A DNA stretch of 64,000 nt from Flavobacteriaceae bacterium 3519-10 (GTDB lineage Bacteria > Bacteroidota > Bacteroidia > Flavobacteriales > Weeksellaceae): contig CP001673.1 in NCBI GenBank assembly GCA_000023725.1, positions 2,676,342 to 2,740,341 on the forward strand, in the 5' to 3' direction. Every line of letters starts with the position of its first letter. Within the stretch, counting starts at the first letter, position 1. Below the pieces are notes generated by a model, which was given only the letters and a program-made list of their open reading frames with translations, had not been told where the DNA came from and did no database searches. Below are positions 46,861 through 54,704 of this stretch, piece by piece. A program made the position numbers and the translations under genes.

Positions 46861-46976
46861 TTCAGGCGCGCACCGCGATAGGGATAGAAACGGAAACCCC
46901 GTCTCGTCTAGAGACGAGACGGCGTTGCAGTGGATAGCCCGGCCCCGTGATGGCTGGTGTGCTGGCGGGGATCGCC
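46861..46976 (+). repeat. Intergenic structured element E2
   Basis: Noncoding element between lepA and the Spy-like gene. It contains GCGATAGGGATAGAAACGGA, an 11-bp-arm palindrome CCGTCTCGTCT/AGACGAGACGG (46910-46933 region), then GCAGTGGATAGCCCGGCCCC and TGGTGTGCTGG at 46955-46965, ending near GGGGATCGCC. The order (AACGGA block, hairpin, AGTGGA-type block, TGGTGTG block) parallels the elements at 44.9 and 51.4 kb. Which strand is functional is unknown. Confidence 0.6.
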
Positions 46977-46985
46977 AAAAAAAAG

Positions 46986-47016
46986 AACGACCTCTACAAA
47001 AAACTGTAGAGGTCGC
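46986..47016 (-). terminator. Terminator of the Spy-like gene
   Basis: Perfect 11-bp arms CGACCTCTACA / TGTAGAGGTCG with a 6-nt loop, and an A8 run on the plus strand to its left giving a T run on the minus strand. Confidence 0.9.
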
Positions 47017-47039
47017 TCAAACATTAAAAAAATAAACTA

Positions 47040-47549
47040 TTATGGTCGCCTGCTCTGCGGGCCTTGTTTAGGTTGCCCGTCTTTTTTATCTAAAATTTTG
47101 TTACGCATTTTGCCTTCGGTTTGAAACATCTGCAAAACCTGTTGTGGTTTTATCACTTTCATGAACTTCTCGGCGTATGCTTTTCTGTTATTCAATAGTT
47201 GCTGGCCAATTACGAAACTTTCTTCTACCTGTCTTCTGGCTTCGGCGTCGCTCATATTTTCGTAATCTTCGGCTGCCTTAAATTTGCTCTTTATAGCGTT
47301 TTGCCTGTCTTGGTACTCGGCGTAGAGTTTTTTAAATTCGGTCTGGTCGGTCTGTGGAACTTCCAGTTCTGATACCATCATATTTTCGCGAAACTCGTTG
47401 AGCAGTTTCATCCGTTGCTGCGGATTCATTTGCTGGATGAGTTCTTTCCGCTGTTCCGGCTTCATGGTTTTCCAGTCGTATTTCAACTCCTGCGCGAAGC
47501 TTTCGCTACCGAATAAGACCGTGATGAGTATAAACAGACTTTTCTTCAT
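47040..47549 (-). CDS. Spy/CpxP-like periplasmic protein
   Basis: 169 residues with signal peptide MKKSLFILITVLFGSESFAQ. The mature protein is all helical, Met/Gln/Lys/Glu-rich, with TMKPEQRKELIQQMNPQQRM and a long helix QDRQNAIKSKFKAAEDYENM, resembling the Spy/CpxP fold (periplasmic chaperone or stress sensor), although the exact LTxxQ motifs are not present. It is the last gene of the operon with a membrane protein and an ECF sigma factor. By analogy it may bind misfolded envelope proteins. The basic Gln/Pro-rich tail is disordered. Confidence 0.7.
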   Translation of the reverse strand: MKKSLFILITVLFGSESFAQELKYDWKTMKPEQRKELIQQMNPQQRMKLLNEFRENMMVSELEVPQTDQTEFKKLYAEYQDRQNAIKSKFKAAEDYENMSDAEARRQVEESFVIGQQLLNNRKAYAEKFMKVIKPQQVLQMFQTEGKMRNKILDKKDGQPKQGPQSRRP

Positions 47550-47563
47550 TTCAAATTTAATTT

Positions 47564-48082
47564 TTAGTAATACAAATCAAGATATACATCCTGTTCTACA
47601 TTTCTCGCTAAAACTGCCAGTTCTGCTGAAGTGATGTTTGCAAGAATCTGATCTACCTGCACTTCAGGGGCTGGAGCGGTTACCCGGGGAGTTTCAATTT
47701 TTTCCGTCTTCGCTTTTGCAACAGTTTTCGGTGGTGCTGCGTTGACTTTTTGATTATCCGCGGTTACGGAAGTTAAATCCTCAGCTAAAGTTTTATACGC
47801 AATTGTTGCTTCTTTTGGTTGTGAAACCGGAACTGCTTCTGTTTTAGGCGCGTTCTGTGCTACAAAATCAGCCTGGGGTTCATCTTCGCCTACTAAAAAG
47901 GTGGAACCGAAGATCAGCGCCACTGCCGCGGCGGCTGCGTACGCCCAATTAAGACTTATTATTTTACCCTTTTTTTGCGGGATGGTTTGCTGAAGAACGT
48001 TTGCCTGCATTTCCGAAAAGAAGTTTTCGGGTGCGGTGTAAATATTTTTACGTTCTAATTTTTCAATATCAAAATCTTTCAT
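47564..48082 (-). CDS. Single-pass membrane protein, probable anti-sigma factor
   Basis: 172 residues. An N-terminal cytoplasmic part of about 45 residues (MKDFDIEKLERKNIYTAPEN), a transmembrane helix at about 46-64 (NWAYAAAAAVALIFGSTFLV), then a Pro/Ala/Lys/Thr-rich extracytoplasmic linker and a short C-terminal block VDQILANITSAELAVLARNV. It lies between an ECF sigma gene and a Spy-like gene, on the same strand with 33- and 14-base gaps. The topology fits an anti-sigma factor, but it lacks a HxxxCxxC zinc motif (no Cys at all), so the assignment is from context. Confidence 0.6.
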   Translation of the reverse strand: MKDFDIEKLERKNIYTAPENFFSEMQANVLQQTIPQKKGKIISLNWAYAAAAAVALIFGSTFLVGEDEPQADFVAQNAPKTEAVPVSQPKEATIAYKTLAEDLTSVTADNQKVNAAPPKTVAKAKTEKIETPRVTAPAPEVQVDQILANITSAELAVLARNVEQDVYLDLYY

Positions 48083-48115
48083 CTTTATATCTGTAATAAA
48101 ATGTTGCCATCTTAG

Positions 48116-48673
48116 TTACGTTTTATCGTTGTAATTCAGTTTAATATAATCTTCTACTTTCTGCTTGGCATAATGATAATTGGTCTTGAGGGTGCCGACG
48201 GACATATCCAAAATCTGTGACATATCTTCGTAAGGCAACTCCTCATAATACCTCATCGTGAATACCAGCTTTTGCTTTTCAGGCAATGAGTGTATGGCTT
48301 TCTGAAGCAAAATCTGGATATCTTCGGCTTCGGGGGATACATTATCTGCCACCATATTCTGCAGGTAATATTCCGGGTCCTCATCGGTTTTCTGCATGCG
48401 CTTCAGTTTGTTAAGCTGCTGAAGCGATTCATTTGTCGCAATGCGGTAAAGCCAGGTGTAAAGTTGGCTGTCCTGCTTGAACTGATGGAAATTCTGGTAA
48501 GCTTTAATGAAGGAATCCTGCAAAACATCCTGCGCCAAACTATGATCCACAATTATCCTTCTGATATGCCAGTACAATCTGCTCTGATACGCGTCCATCA
48601 TCATGCGAACGCCCTTTTCACGGGTTTTTTCGCCCGACATCAGCCTGATAATTTCTTCCTCCTTAATCTTCAT
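48116..48673 (-). CDS. ECF-type RNA polymerase sigma factor
   Basis: 185 residues of the RpoE-like class. Sigma region 2 is at about 20-90 (SLAQDVLQDSFIKAYQNFHQ and QLYTWLYRIATNESLQQLNK), region 4 at about 125-178 (LPEKQKLVFTMRYYEELPYE, MSVGTLKTNYHYAKQKV, a helix-turn-helix). It should redirect RNA polymerase to promoters for envelope stress or related genes, including its own operon. It is first in the three-gene unit with a membrane anti-sigma candidate and a Spy-like protein. A variant -7 box TATCTTTA lies 43 bases upstream. Confidence 0.92.
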   Translation of the reverse strand: MKIKEEEIIRLMSGEKTREKGVRMMMDAYQSRLYWHIRRIIVDHSLAQDVLQDSFIKAYQNFHQFKQDSQLYTWLYRIATNESLQQLNKLKRMQKTDEDPEYYLQNMVADNVSPEAEDIQILLQKAIHSLPEKQKLVFTMRYYEELPYEDMSQILDMSVGTLKTNYHYAKQKVEDYIKLNYNDKT

Positions 48674-48756
48674 TGAGACGCGTTCAGTATTTTGATGTTA
48701 AATGGAACTGAAAGTTAAAGATAGTGTTTCAATTTTTAGTCCAAAGCAAAAAGAAT

Positions 48757-48764
48757 TATATTTG
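48757..48764 (+). promoter_or_regulatory. -7 box of the DUF2520-KdsC-Maf operon
   Basis: TATATTTG, an exact TAnnTTTG match, 16 bases before the ATG at 48781. Confidence 0.65.
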
Positions 48765-48780
48765 TTGCTAATAAAAATTA

Positions 48781-49533
48781 ATGAAAATCGTAATCGTCGG
48801 TTCGGGTAATGTAGCCTACCATCTGGTTAAATCCTTTCATGAAAAGAACATCGGGATCTCGCAGATTTTTGGCCGGAATGAGCATGAAGTAAATGAGATT
48901 TCCCGGGATTTTAATATTCCGTTTTCTACCTCCGCCATTGCTGATGCAGATTTTTATCTGATTGCGGTGAAAGACGACGCCGTGGCAGAAGTTTCAAAAA
49001 TAATCACTGCCGAAAACTGTGTAGTCGCGCATACTTCGGGTTCGCTTCCAAAAGAAATCCTGGCCGGAAATTACCGCAAAGCAAGTTTTTATCCGCTACA
49101 AACGTTCTCGAAATACAAATCGCTTGATTATTCTGAAATTCCGTTTTTTATTGAAAGTGATCACGCCGCTGATTTAGAAATGATGACGAACCTGGCATCC
49201 CGGATTTCTAAAAACGTGATGAAATCCACGTATGAAAAAAGAAAATATCTGCATCTGACAGCCGTTTTCGCGTGTAACTTCGTTAATCATCTTTACGCGC
49301 GCGCAAAAGAAATTTCCGATTCTCAGGATATTCCGTTTAATCATTTTCTGCCCTTAATTTCAGAAACCACTACTAAAATCTACAGCATCGAACCTAAACT
49401 TGCACAAACAGGACCCGCGGTGCGGGATGACCTCAGGGTTTTGGAGATGCATGAAAACCTGATCACCGATGAAGATCACCTCAAAATTTACCGCACGATG
49501 AACGAATCGATAAGAAAGATGTATGAGCTATAA
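48781..49533 (+). CDS. Rossmann-fold DUF2520 protein
   Basis: 250 residues: an N-terminal NAD(P)-binding Rossmann domain (GSGNVAYHL, about 7-15, with VAHTSGSLP following) and a helical C-terminal DUF2520 dimer domain containing CNFVNHLYARAKEI. It resembles pyrroline-5-carboxylate reductase-like oxidoreductases; the substrate is unknown. It overlaps kdsC by 11 bases and is first of a three-gene plus-strand operon. Confidence 0.88.
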   Translation: MKIVIVGSGNVAYHLVKSFHEKNIGISQIFGRNEHEVNEISRDFNIPFSTSAIADADFYLIAVKDDAVAEVSKIITAENCVVAHTSGSLPKEILAGNYRKASFYPLQTFSKYKSLDYSEIPFFIESDHAADLEMMTNLASRISKNVMKSTYEKRKYLHLTAVFACNFVNHLYARAKEISDSQDIPFNHFLPLISETTTKIYSIEPKLAQTGPAVRDDLRVLEMHENLITDEDHLKIYRTMNESIRKMYEL

Positions 49534-50041
49534 ATCTAAACTAAAAAACATAAAAGCGTTTGTCTTCGATGTAGATGGTGTCTTTACAGACGGCAGCGTG
49601 TATCTGATGCCGGACAAAAGCATGTGCCGCGTGATGAATGTTCTGGACGGTTATGCAGTGGTGAAAGCCATCAAAAACGGTTATGACATCTGCGTAATCA
49701 CGGGTGGCGACGATCCCTCAGTTAGAAACAGGATCCATTATCTGGGCATCACCAACTATTACGCAAAAATTTCGCAGAAGCTTGAGAAATATGAGGAGTT
49801 CCGGTTAAAATACAATCTTCAGAACGATGAAATACTCACAATGGGAGATGACTTACCGGACATGAGCATTATGCGCGCCTCAGGTATTTCAACCTGCCCT
49901 GAAAATGCGGTGCCTGAAGTAAAAGCCGTTGCCGATTATATCTCACCTATTTCCGGCGGAAAGGGAGCAGTGCGTGATGTTATAGAACAGGTGATGAAGA
50001 TACAGGGAAAATGGCACGAAGACGACACGAAAAGCGTCTAG
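49523..50041 (+). CDS. kdsC: KDO-8-phosphate phosphatase (KdsC-like)
   Basis: HAD-superfamily phosphatase of 172 residues that dephosphorylates 3-deoxy-D-manno-octulosonate-8-phosphate in the Kdo branch of LPS synthesis. Seen: Asp16 and Asp18 (FDVDGVFTDG), the GDDLPDMSIM motif with catalytic metal-binding Asp residues near 112-121, and a small cap typical of the tetrameric C0 class. A related N-acetylneuraminate-type phosphatase cannot be excluded from sequence. It overlaps the DUF2520 gene and precedes maf by 16 bases. Confidence 0.88.
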   Translation: MSYKSKLKNIKAFVFDVDGVFTDGSVYLMPDKSMCRVMNVLDGYAVVKAIKNGYDICVITGGDDPSVRNRIHYLGITNYYAKISQKLEKYEEFRLKYNLQNDEILTMGDDLPDMSIMRASGISTCPENAVPEVKAVADYISPISGGKGAVRDVIEQVMKIQGKWHEDDTKSV

Positions 50042-50057
50042 CAAAACGGATAAAAAA

Positions 50058-50615
50058 ATGAAAATCTTACTAGCGAGCGGTTCACCGCGCAGAAAAGAAT
50101 TGCTGCAAAGCCTGGGGTTTACTTTCGAAGTGGTTTCTGCAGACTGTGATGAAATATATCCCGAAGGCCTCTCAGTTGATAAAATCGCTGCCTATCTTTC
50201 AGAATTAAAGTCGAATGCCTTCCGGAAACTTGCGCCGGGCGAAGTTGTAATTACTGCTGATACCATTGTGGCAGTCGGGACTGAAGTTTTGGGGAAACCA
50301 AAAGATCATGCGGAAGCTAAAGCGATGTTGCGCAGGTTATCCTCGAAAACCCATCAGGTTTATACGGGAATTACCGTCAGAAATAACGAGGAAACCGTTA
50401 CCGCAACTGATGTAGCCGATGTGGAAATCGATGACATTTCCGACGAAGAAATAGATTTCTATATCAAAAATTATAAGCCATTCGACAAAGCAGGAAGTTA
50501 TGGTGTGCAGGAATGGCTCGGCATGGCAAAGATCCGGAAGATCAACGGAAGTTTTTACACCGTGATGGGCCTGCCAACGCACCTGCTGTATGCGATTTTA
50601 AAAGATTTCGAATAA
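50058..50615 (+). CDS. maf: Maf-like nucleotide pyrophosphatase
   Basis: 185 residues. The N-terminal LLASGSPRRKELL (4-16) is the Maf signature, followed by ADTIVAVGTEVLGKPKDHAEA (about 75-95, given by ADTIVAVG and GKPKDH) and GVQEWLGMAKI. Maf proteins hydrolyse modified or canonical nucleoside triphosphates such as dTTP/UTP and act as house-cleaning or septum-related enzymes. It is the last gene of the operon and convergent with the YdeI-like gene. Confidence 0.93.
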   Translation: MKILLASGSPRRKELLQSLGFTFEVVSADCDEIYPEGLSVDKIAAYLSELKSNAFRKLAPGEVVITADTIVAVGTEVLGKPKDHAEAKAMLRRLSSKTHQVYTGITVRNNEETVTATDVADVEIDDISDEEIDFYIKNYKPFDKAGSYGVQEWLGMAKIRKINGSFYTVMGLPTHLLYAILKDFE

Positions 50616-50630
50616 GCGCACTATGTAATT

Positions 50631-51242
50631 TCATGGCCGCTTTTCATATTTCCAGTTGCGTCCTTTGCCTTCGGAAATCCATTCGAGCGCCTGCTCTAAA
50701 CGTTTTGTCCGCGTAGCGTCCGTTTTGGCGTCGGTAATCCATTGGATGTACTCTTTTCTGAATGACGGCGAAGCGTTTTCAAAAACTTTCAGTGCATTCT
50801 TATCCGCATGAAGTGCTTCGGTGAAATAATCAGGAACCTCAATTTCCCTTTTGTCGGGAATGTTTCTTTTCAGCGTTACCCCCATATCGGTGAGATCCAT
50901 GGCCTCTTTAATCGCTGCTTTCAGTAACGCTTCAGATGGCAACTGCTCCATACTTTTAATTTTGCCAAGCGTAAACATGCGTGTTCTCTCGCTGTTTTTG
51001 GTGAGTTCTTTAATGGTTTTCATTTCCTGCTCCAGCCAGAAACCAAAACCGCAGTGCTGCTTGAACGCCATGAATGCGCACAGTATTTTGCCTTTGTACA
51101 TGAAATGCGGGTAGCTCCATTTCCAGTCTTCCACCACTTCCGGACAGGTTTCATGGATCACTGCACGAAGGTAGGTAAGGATCGGCTGGGCGAAACTTCC
51201 GGAATTTTCAATATACGCATCAATTCTTGGATCGGTGGACAT
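50631..51242 (-). CDS. YdeI/OmpD-associated, DUF1801-type protein
   Basis: 203 residues started at ATG 51242 because a variant -7 box TATATTTA lies 21 bases upstream; the ATG at 51251 would leave too little leader. Residues about 20-110 match DUF1801 (PEVVEDWKWSYPHFMYKGKI and FGFWLEQEMKTIKEL), residues about 130-195 the YdeI/OmpD-associated end with FENASPSFRKEYIQWITDAK. Role unknown; family members are small soluble proteins. It is transcribed alone and lies beside the element E3. Confidence 0.85.
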   Translation of the reverse strand: MSTDPRIDAYIENSGSFAQPILTYLRAVIHETCPEVVEDWKWSYPHFMYKGKILCAFMAFKQHCGFGFWLEQEMKTIKELTKNSERTRMFTLGKIKSMEQLPSEALLKAAIKEAMDLTDMGVTLKRNIPDKREIEVPDYFTEALHADKNALKVFENASPSFRKEYIQWITDAKTDATRTKRLEQALEWISEGKGRNWKYEKRP

Positions 51243-51322
51243 TTGTATCATTTTTTAGATATCTAAATATAGCGATATTGCGTAACAGTAAGCGCCGACT
51301 TCGGGAAAGGAAATACCTAAAC

Positions 51323-51450
51323 TTCTAGCCGCGACCGAACGGCCTGTCTGAGCTCTCCCGCGTTGAAAAATGCATATTTTTCAACGCGGGAAGCGAGTAG
51401 TGAGGGCGCGTGGTGTGGTGGAGACACCGAAAACTGAGCTTGCTCCTAAA
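51323..51450 (+). repeat. Intergenic structured element E3 with a perfect 16-bp-arm hairpin
   Basis: Noncoding element between the YdeI-like gene and rplY. It contains GCGACCGAACGGCCTG and CTGAGCTC, then a perfect hairpin with 16-bp arms (TCCCGCGTTGAAAAAT at 51356-51371, its complement at 51376-51391, GCAT loop), then GCGAGTAGTGAGGGCGCG and TGGTGTGGTGG (51411-51421). Layout matches the elements at 44.9 and 46.9 kb. Confidence 0.6.
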
Positions 51451-51456
51451 GAAAAA

Positions 51457-51482
51457 AATCCCGACAGCTAACTGTCGGGATT
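51457..51482 (-). terminator. rplY terminator
   Basis: Perfect 11-bp arms AATCCCGACAG / CTGTCGGGATT with a 4-nt loop and a flanking A7 run (T run on the minus strand), 20 bases after the rplY stop. The same stem style occurs at several genes here. Confidence 0.9.
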
Positions 51483-51502
51483 CTATTTTTATTCTGCGGA
51501 TA

Positions 51503-52138
51503 TTACTCTGCTGAAGTTTCTTCTGCTGCCGGAGCTTCGCCCTCTGCAGTTGTTTCTTCTTCGTCATCATCTGCAGCGGCACCGCCTTTACTTGCAGTTC
51601 TAGACATTTTCACTGCCACAACTACCGCGTTATCCGGGTGCATGAATGTGAAATTTTCTGTTGGGATATCGCCCACATAGAGTTTGCTCCCAATTTTAAG
51701 TGGCGTAACATCTACCACGATTTCGTCCGGTAGGTTAGCAGGAAGTGCTTTAAGTTTCAGTTTTCTGAATGACTGACGCATTGCACCACCGGCAACAACA
51801 CCTTTAGAACGGCCTGTAAGTCTTACAGGAACTTCCATTACTACTGGTTTGTTTTCGTCCAGCTGATAGAAATCTGCGTGCAGAATCTTATCGGTAAGCG
51901 GGTGAAACTGGATGTCCTGAAGTACGGCAGGAATGGTGTTTCCGTCAACCTCAATAGATACCGTGTGTGCTTCAGGAGTATATACCAAACCTTTGAAAGA
52001 TCTTTCTTCAGCAGAAAAATTAAGGGTTTCGGCGCCTCCGTAAACAACACAAGGAACTAATTCAGCATCACGTAAAGCTTTAGTAGACTTTTTGCCCACG
52101 TTTTCTCTTTTTGTACCTTGAATTGTAATTGATTTCAT
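51503..52138 (-). CDS. rplY: 50S ribosomal protein L25/Ctc
   Basis: 211 residues: N-terminal 5S-rRNA-binding L25 domain (about 1-93, with [20 protein letters not shown]), then the C-terminal TL5/Ctc beta domain (about 95-180, [20 protein letters not shown]) and a disordered Glu/Ala-rich tail. The long form is the general-stress Ctc type. An exact -7 box TATCTTTG lies 26 bases upstream of the start; the terminator follows the stop. It is upstream of the prs promoter in the same direction. Confidence 0.97.
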   Translation of the reverse strand: MKSITIQGTKRENVGKKSTKALRDAELVPCVVYGGAETLNFSAEERSFKGLVYTPEAHTVSIEVDGNTIPAVLQDIQFHPLTDKILHADFYQLDENKPVVMEVPVRLTGRSKGVVAGGAMRQSFRKLKLKALPANLPDEIVVDVTPLKIGSKLYVGDIPTENFTFMHPDNAVVVAVKMSRTASKGGAAADDDEEETTAEGEAPAAEETSAE

Positions 52139-52163
52139 TATAATTAATTAAATTTTAAGGGTG

Positions 52164-52171
52164 CAAAGATA
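52164..52171 (-). promoter_or_regulatory. -7 box of rplY
   Basis: TATCTTTG on the minus strand, an exact TAnnTTTG match, 26 bases before the rplY start, immediately downstream of the prs stop. Confidence 0.65.
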
Positions 52172-52182
52172 GAAATTTTAAA

Positions 52183-53121
52183 TTAAATAATGAATTTGTC
52201 ACTGATGGATTTGTTCTCGTGCACCATTTTCATCACATCGGCGAAGAGTTCTGCGCAGCTCAGCACTTTTATCTTCGAAGATAGATGGGTTTTGATGGGA
52301 ATACTGTCTGTTACAATTACTTCAGAAAGTTGGGAATTCTCGATATTTTCGTAGGCTTTTCCTGAAAGAACACCGTGTGAAGCCATTGCGCGCACGCTTT
52401 TCGCTCCGTTTGCCACAAGAATGTCTGCGGCCTTGCAGAGGGTGCCGGCAGTGTCGATCATATCATCGATGAGGATCACGTTTTTGCCTTCAACATCCCC
52501 GATTAGGAACATTTCCTCGATTACATTGGCTTTTTTTCTTTCTTTATAACAGATCACCACTTCAGCACTGAGGTGGCCTGCGTAGTTTTTAGCTCTTTTG
52601 GCGCCGCCCATGTCGGGAGAAGCGATCGTAAGGTTCTCCAGATTTAAAGAAACAATATGATCGATAAACAGTGTGGAAGCGTAAAGATGATCTACCGGAA
52701 TTTCGAAGAAGCCCTGGATTTGGTCTGCATGCAGATCCATCGTCATCACTCTTGTAGCACCTGCTGCAGTGAGTAAGTTAGCCACGAGTTTCGCTCCGAT
52801 AGGCGCTCTTGGCTGGTCTTTCCTGTCCTGACGTGCCAACCCGTAGTATGGAAGAACTACGGTGATGCTTTTGGCTGATGCCCTTTTCGCAGCATCAATC
52901 ATTAAAAGTAGTTCGAGAAGATTGTCGGCTGGCGGAAAGGTAGAGCCGATTAAAAACACACGGCCGCCGCGCACAGATTGGTCCAGAACAGGCTCGAATT
53001 CGCCGTCGCTGAACTCCTGGAAATTAATTTTGCCCATTTCCTGCCCGTAGTGTTGAGCAATTTTCTCGGCTAAAACTTTACTTGTTCGCGTCGAAAAGAG
53101 ATAACTTGGTTGTTCAGCCAT
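52183..53121 (-). CDS. prs: Ribose-phosphate pyrophosphokinase
   Basis: Makes PRPP from ribose-5-phosphate and ATP in the cytoplasm for nucleotide, His and Trp synthesis. I start it at ATG 53121 (312 residues, near the usual 315) because the longer frame begins with a TTG that lies inside the -7 box at 53143-53150. Seen: FSDGEFEPVLDQSVRGG, the DLHADQIQGFF flexible region near 130, and the PRPP loop VILIDDMIDTAGTLCKAA near 215-232. rplY follows in the same direction. Confidence 0.97.
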   Translation of the reverse strand: MAEQPSYLFSTRTSKVLAEKIAQHYGQEMGKINFQEFSDGEFEPVLDQSVRGGRVFLIGSTFPPADNLLELLLMIDAAKRASAKSITVVLPYYGLARQDRKDQPRAPIGAKLVANLLTAAGATRVMTMDLHADQIQGFFEIPVDHLYASTLFIDHIVSLNLENLTIASPDMGGAKRAKNYAGHLSAEVVICYKERKKANVIEEMFLIGDVEGKNVILIDDMIDTAGTLCKAADILVANGAKSVRAMASHGVLSGKAYENIENSQLSEVIVTDSIPIKTHLSSKIKVLSCAELFADVMKMVHENKSISDKFII

Positions 53122-53142
53122 TTTCAGTTTTTTTTGGATGTG

Positions 53143-53150
53143 CAAATTTA
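53143..53150 (-). promoter_or_regulatory. -7 box of prs
   Basis: TAAATTTG on the minus strand, an exact TAnnTTTG match, 22 bases before the chosen start at 53121. It decides against the upstream TTG start. Confidence 0.65.
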
Positions 53151-53157
53151 AAAAAAT

Positions 53158-53190
53158 AAAACCACCAGACGAATCAAGTGGTTTTATTAA
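53158..53190 (-). terminator. Terminator of the SGNH hydrolase gene
   Basis: Arms AAAACCAC / GTGGTTTT with a 12-nt loop and an A-rich left flank (T-rich on minus), 22 bases after the stop at 53212. Confidence 0.75.
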
Positions 53191-53211
53191 AAATTATTTT
53201 TAAACAGATTT

Positions 53212-54690
53212 CTAAGGGAAGGTCACACCCGAATAACTGTTCACATTTACCATTGGTAAATTAGATTTGTATTTTTGATTAATGGCCCGGATGAATTCAT
53301 TACCAATAAGTGCATATCCTCTACCGGTAAGATGAACGCCATCCAGTGAGAAAGTTCCTCCTGTAACAAATGTCGCGGTATACTTCACGCCGTCGAACTG
53401 CAAACCTGAAGACTTAGAAAGCTCCATCATTTTTGCATTAGCATCAACAAATGCCAGACCTTTCGCCGTAGCTGCTGCTTTGATCACTGCATTAAAGCTA
53501 TCAGTTGCTGTTAACACTTCGGTTTTTTCAGTAACGGTTAACACATGTTTGTCATCAAGTGGGAAGGTAACTCCATATTTGTTGAACGGTGCCACTGCAT
53601 ATGGTGAAGTAGGTGCAGTGCCAATAACTGAACTGGTCGTTAAAGGGATCAGATCTGCTGATGTGGCGTGTCTTGCCTGTCCGTAAATTAGACCCATCAA
53701 ACCAGCCTGCTGAGCCGGAACGCCCGCTGCTGCTAATGCTCCTGTAATTTGAGCAGAAAGATCTGCAAGAGATTCATCCTTCAAAAGAAGTGGGTTTTGG
53801 GTAGCGGTAACTAAGTTAAGTCTGCTTCCTTGTCCGTAAGCAGTTAAAATCTGCTTCAGCGGACCAAAAACCTGCTGGTTAAGAGTGGTAACGGATGCAG
53901 CATCCAAAGGAACCGGGTTGTAAGGAACCGTGGTGAAGAATGGAATTGCAGTTACATTAGGGATGTTTGCCACTACCCCTTTTGCTCCGTTAGAAGTTAA
54001 AGTAGCGACCAAACCGTTATACGCCTGAGTGAACATGGCTTCAGAAGTAATCGGGTTGGATCCGTCGCCGCCTGAAGTTGCATAACCTAAGACGTCGTTA
54101 TTTCCGATCCAGAGAGAGAAAAACGTTGGCGCCTGAGCCATTGCGTCTGCCACTACTGATGTGGTAGCTGAAGAAGCAAACCTCACAAAATAAGGGTTTG
54201 CAGTACCATTCGCTAAACCTGCCTGGCTGCCATAGCCCGGTGCAAGCAAGTGGAACGATTTCGCACCCGGAATACCCATATTTTGGTATGGACCGGCCGG
54301 AGTAATGTTATCTAACGCCGCACCGGGAGCAGTAGGTCCGGGAGATAAGGCTCCGTTAACCACTGAAAGAACATATTTGCCAGGAAACCCCGGTAAATTA
54401 GTGAAACCGCCGGTATTATTCGGCATTAAAGGCTGCTTGAAAGCGCCTCCTCCTGCAAGCTGCATCTGCTGCGCAAGCATGGCCGGGTAAGATTCATTCT
54501 GTCCATCAATGTAGAGAGCGTTGTCGCGGTATCCCGAAGTGAGGGAGTTTCCTAAAGCTACATACTTAGAGAAGTCGGCTTCCCCGCTTGTAACGACCAC
54601 GTCGTTCACGTCCTGATCAAAATCTGTGTCGCAGCTTATATTGAAAAATAAAGCCGAAACTGCTATTGTTGAAATTAATATTCTTTTCAT
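53212..54690 (-). CDS. SGNH/GDSL-family hydrolase lipoprotein
   Basis: 492 residues with a lipoprotein signal (MKRILISTIAVSALFFNISC, Cys20). Catalytic Ser49 is in ALGNSLTSGY (block I), block III is WIGNNDVLG (about 196-204), and the Asp-His pair is in DGVHLTGRGYALIGNEF near the C-terminus, so the family's catalytic set is complete. It is an ester or lipid hydrolase of unknown substrate, anchored to the outer membrane or facing the periplasm. It lies 14 bases after the FadL gene and should be co-transcribed with it, suggesting release of fatty acids that FadL imports. Confidence 0.9.
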   Translation of the reverse strand: MKRILISTIAVSALFFNISCDTDFDQDVNDVVVTSGEADFSKYVALGNSLTSGYRDNALYIDGQNESYPAMLAQQMQLAGGGAFKQPLMPNNTGGFTNLPGFPGKYVLSVVNGALSPGPTAPGAALDNITPAGPYQNMGIPGAKSFHLLAPGYGSQAGLANGTANPYFVRFASSATTSVVADAMAQAPTFFSLWIGNNDVLGYATSGGDGSNPITSEAMFTQAYNGLVATLTSNGAKGVVANIPNVTAIPFFTTVPYNPVPLDAASVTTLNQQVFGPLKQILTAYGQGSRLNLVTATQNPLLLKDESLADLSAQITGALAAAGVPAQQAGLMGLIYGQARHATSADLIPLTTSSVIGTAPTSPYAVAPFNKYGVTFPLDDKHVLTVTEKTEVLTATDSFNAVIKAAATAKGLAFVDANAKMMELSKSSGLQFDGVKYTATFVTGGTFSLDGVHLTGRGYALIGNEFIRAINQKYKSNLPMVNVNSYSGVTFP

Positions 54691-54704
54691 AATTCTAATA
54701 ATTC

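Noticed and set aside
52183-53145. Longer prs start with an extra eight residues
   Set aside because: The TTG start is within the -7 box TAAATTTG, and ATG 53121 gives the normal prs length.
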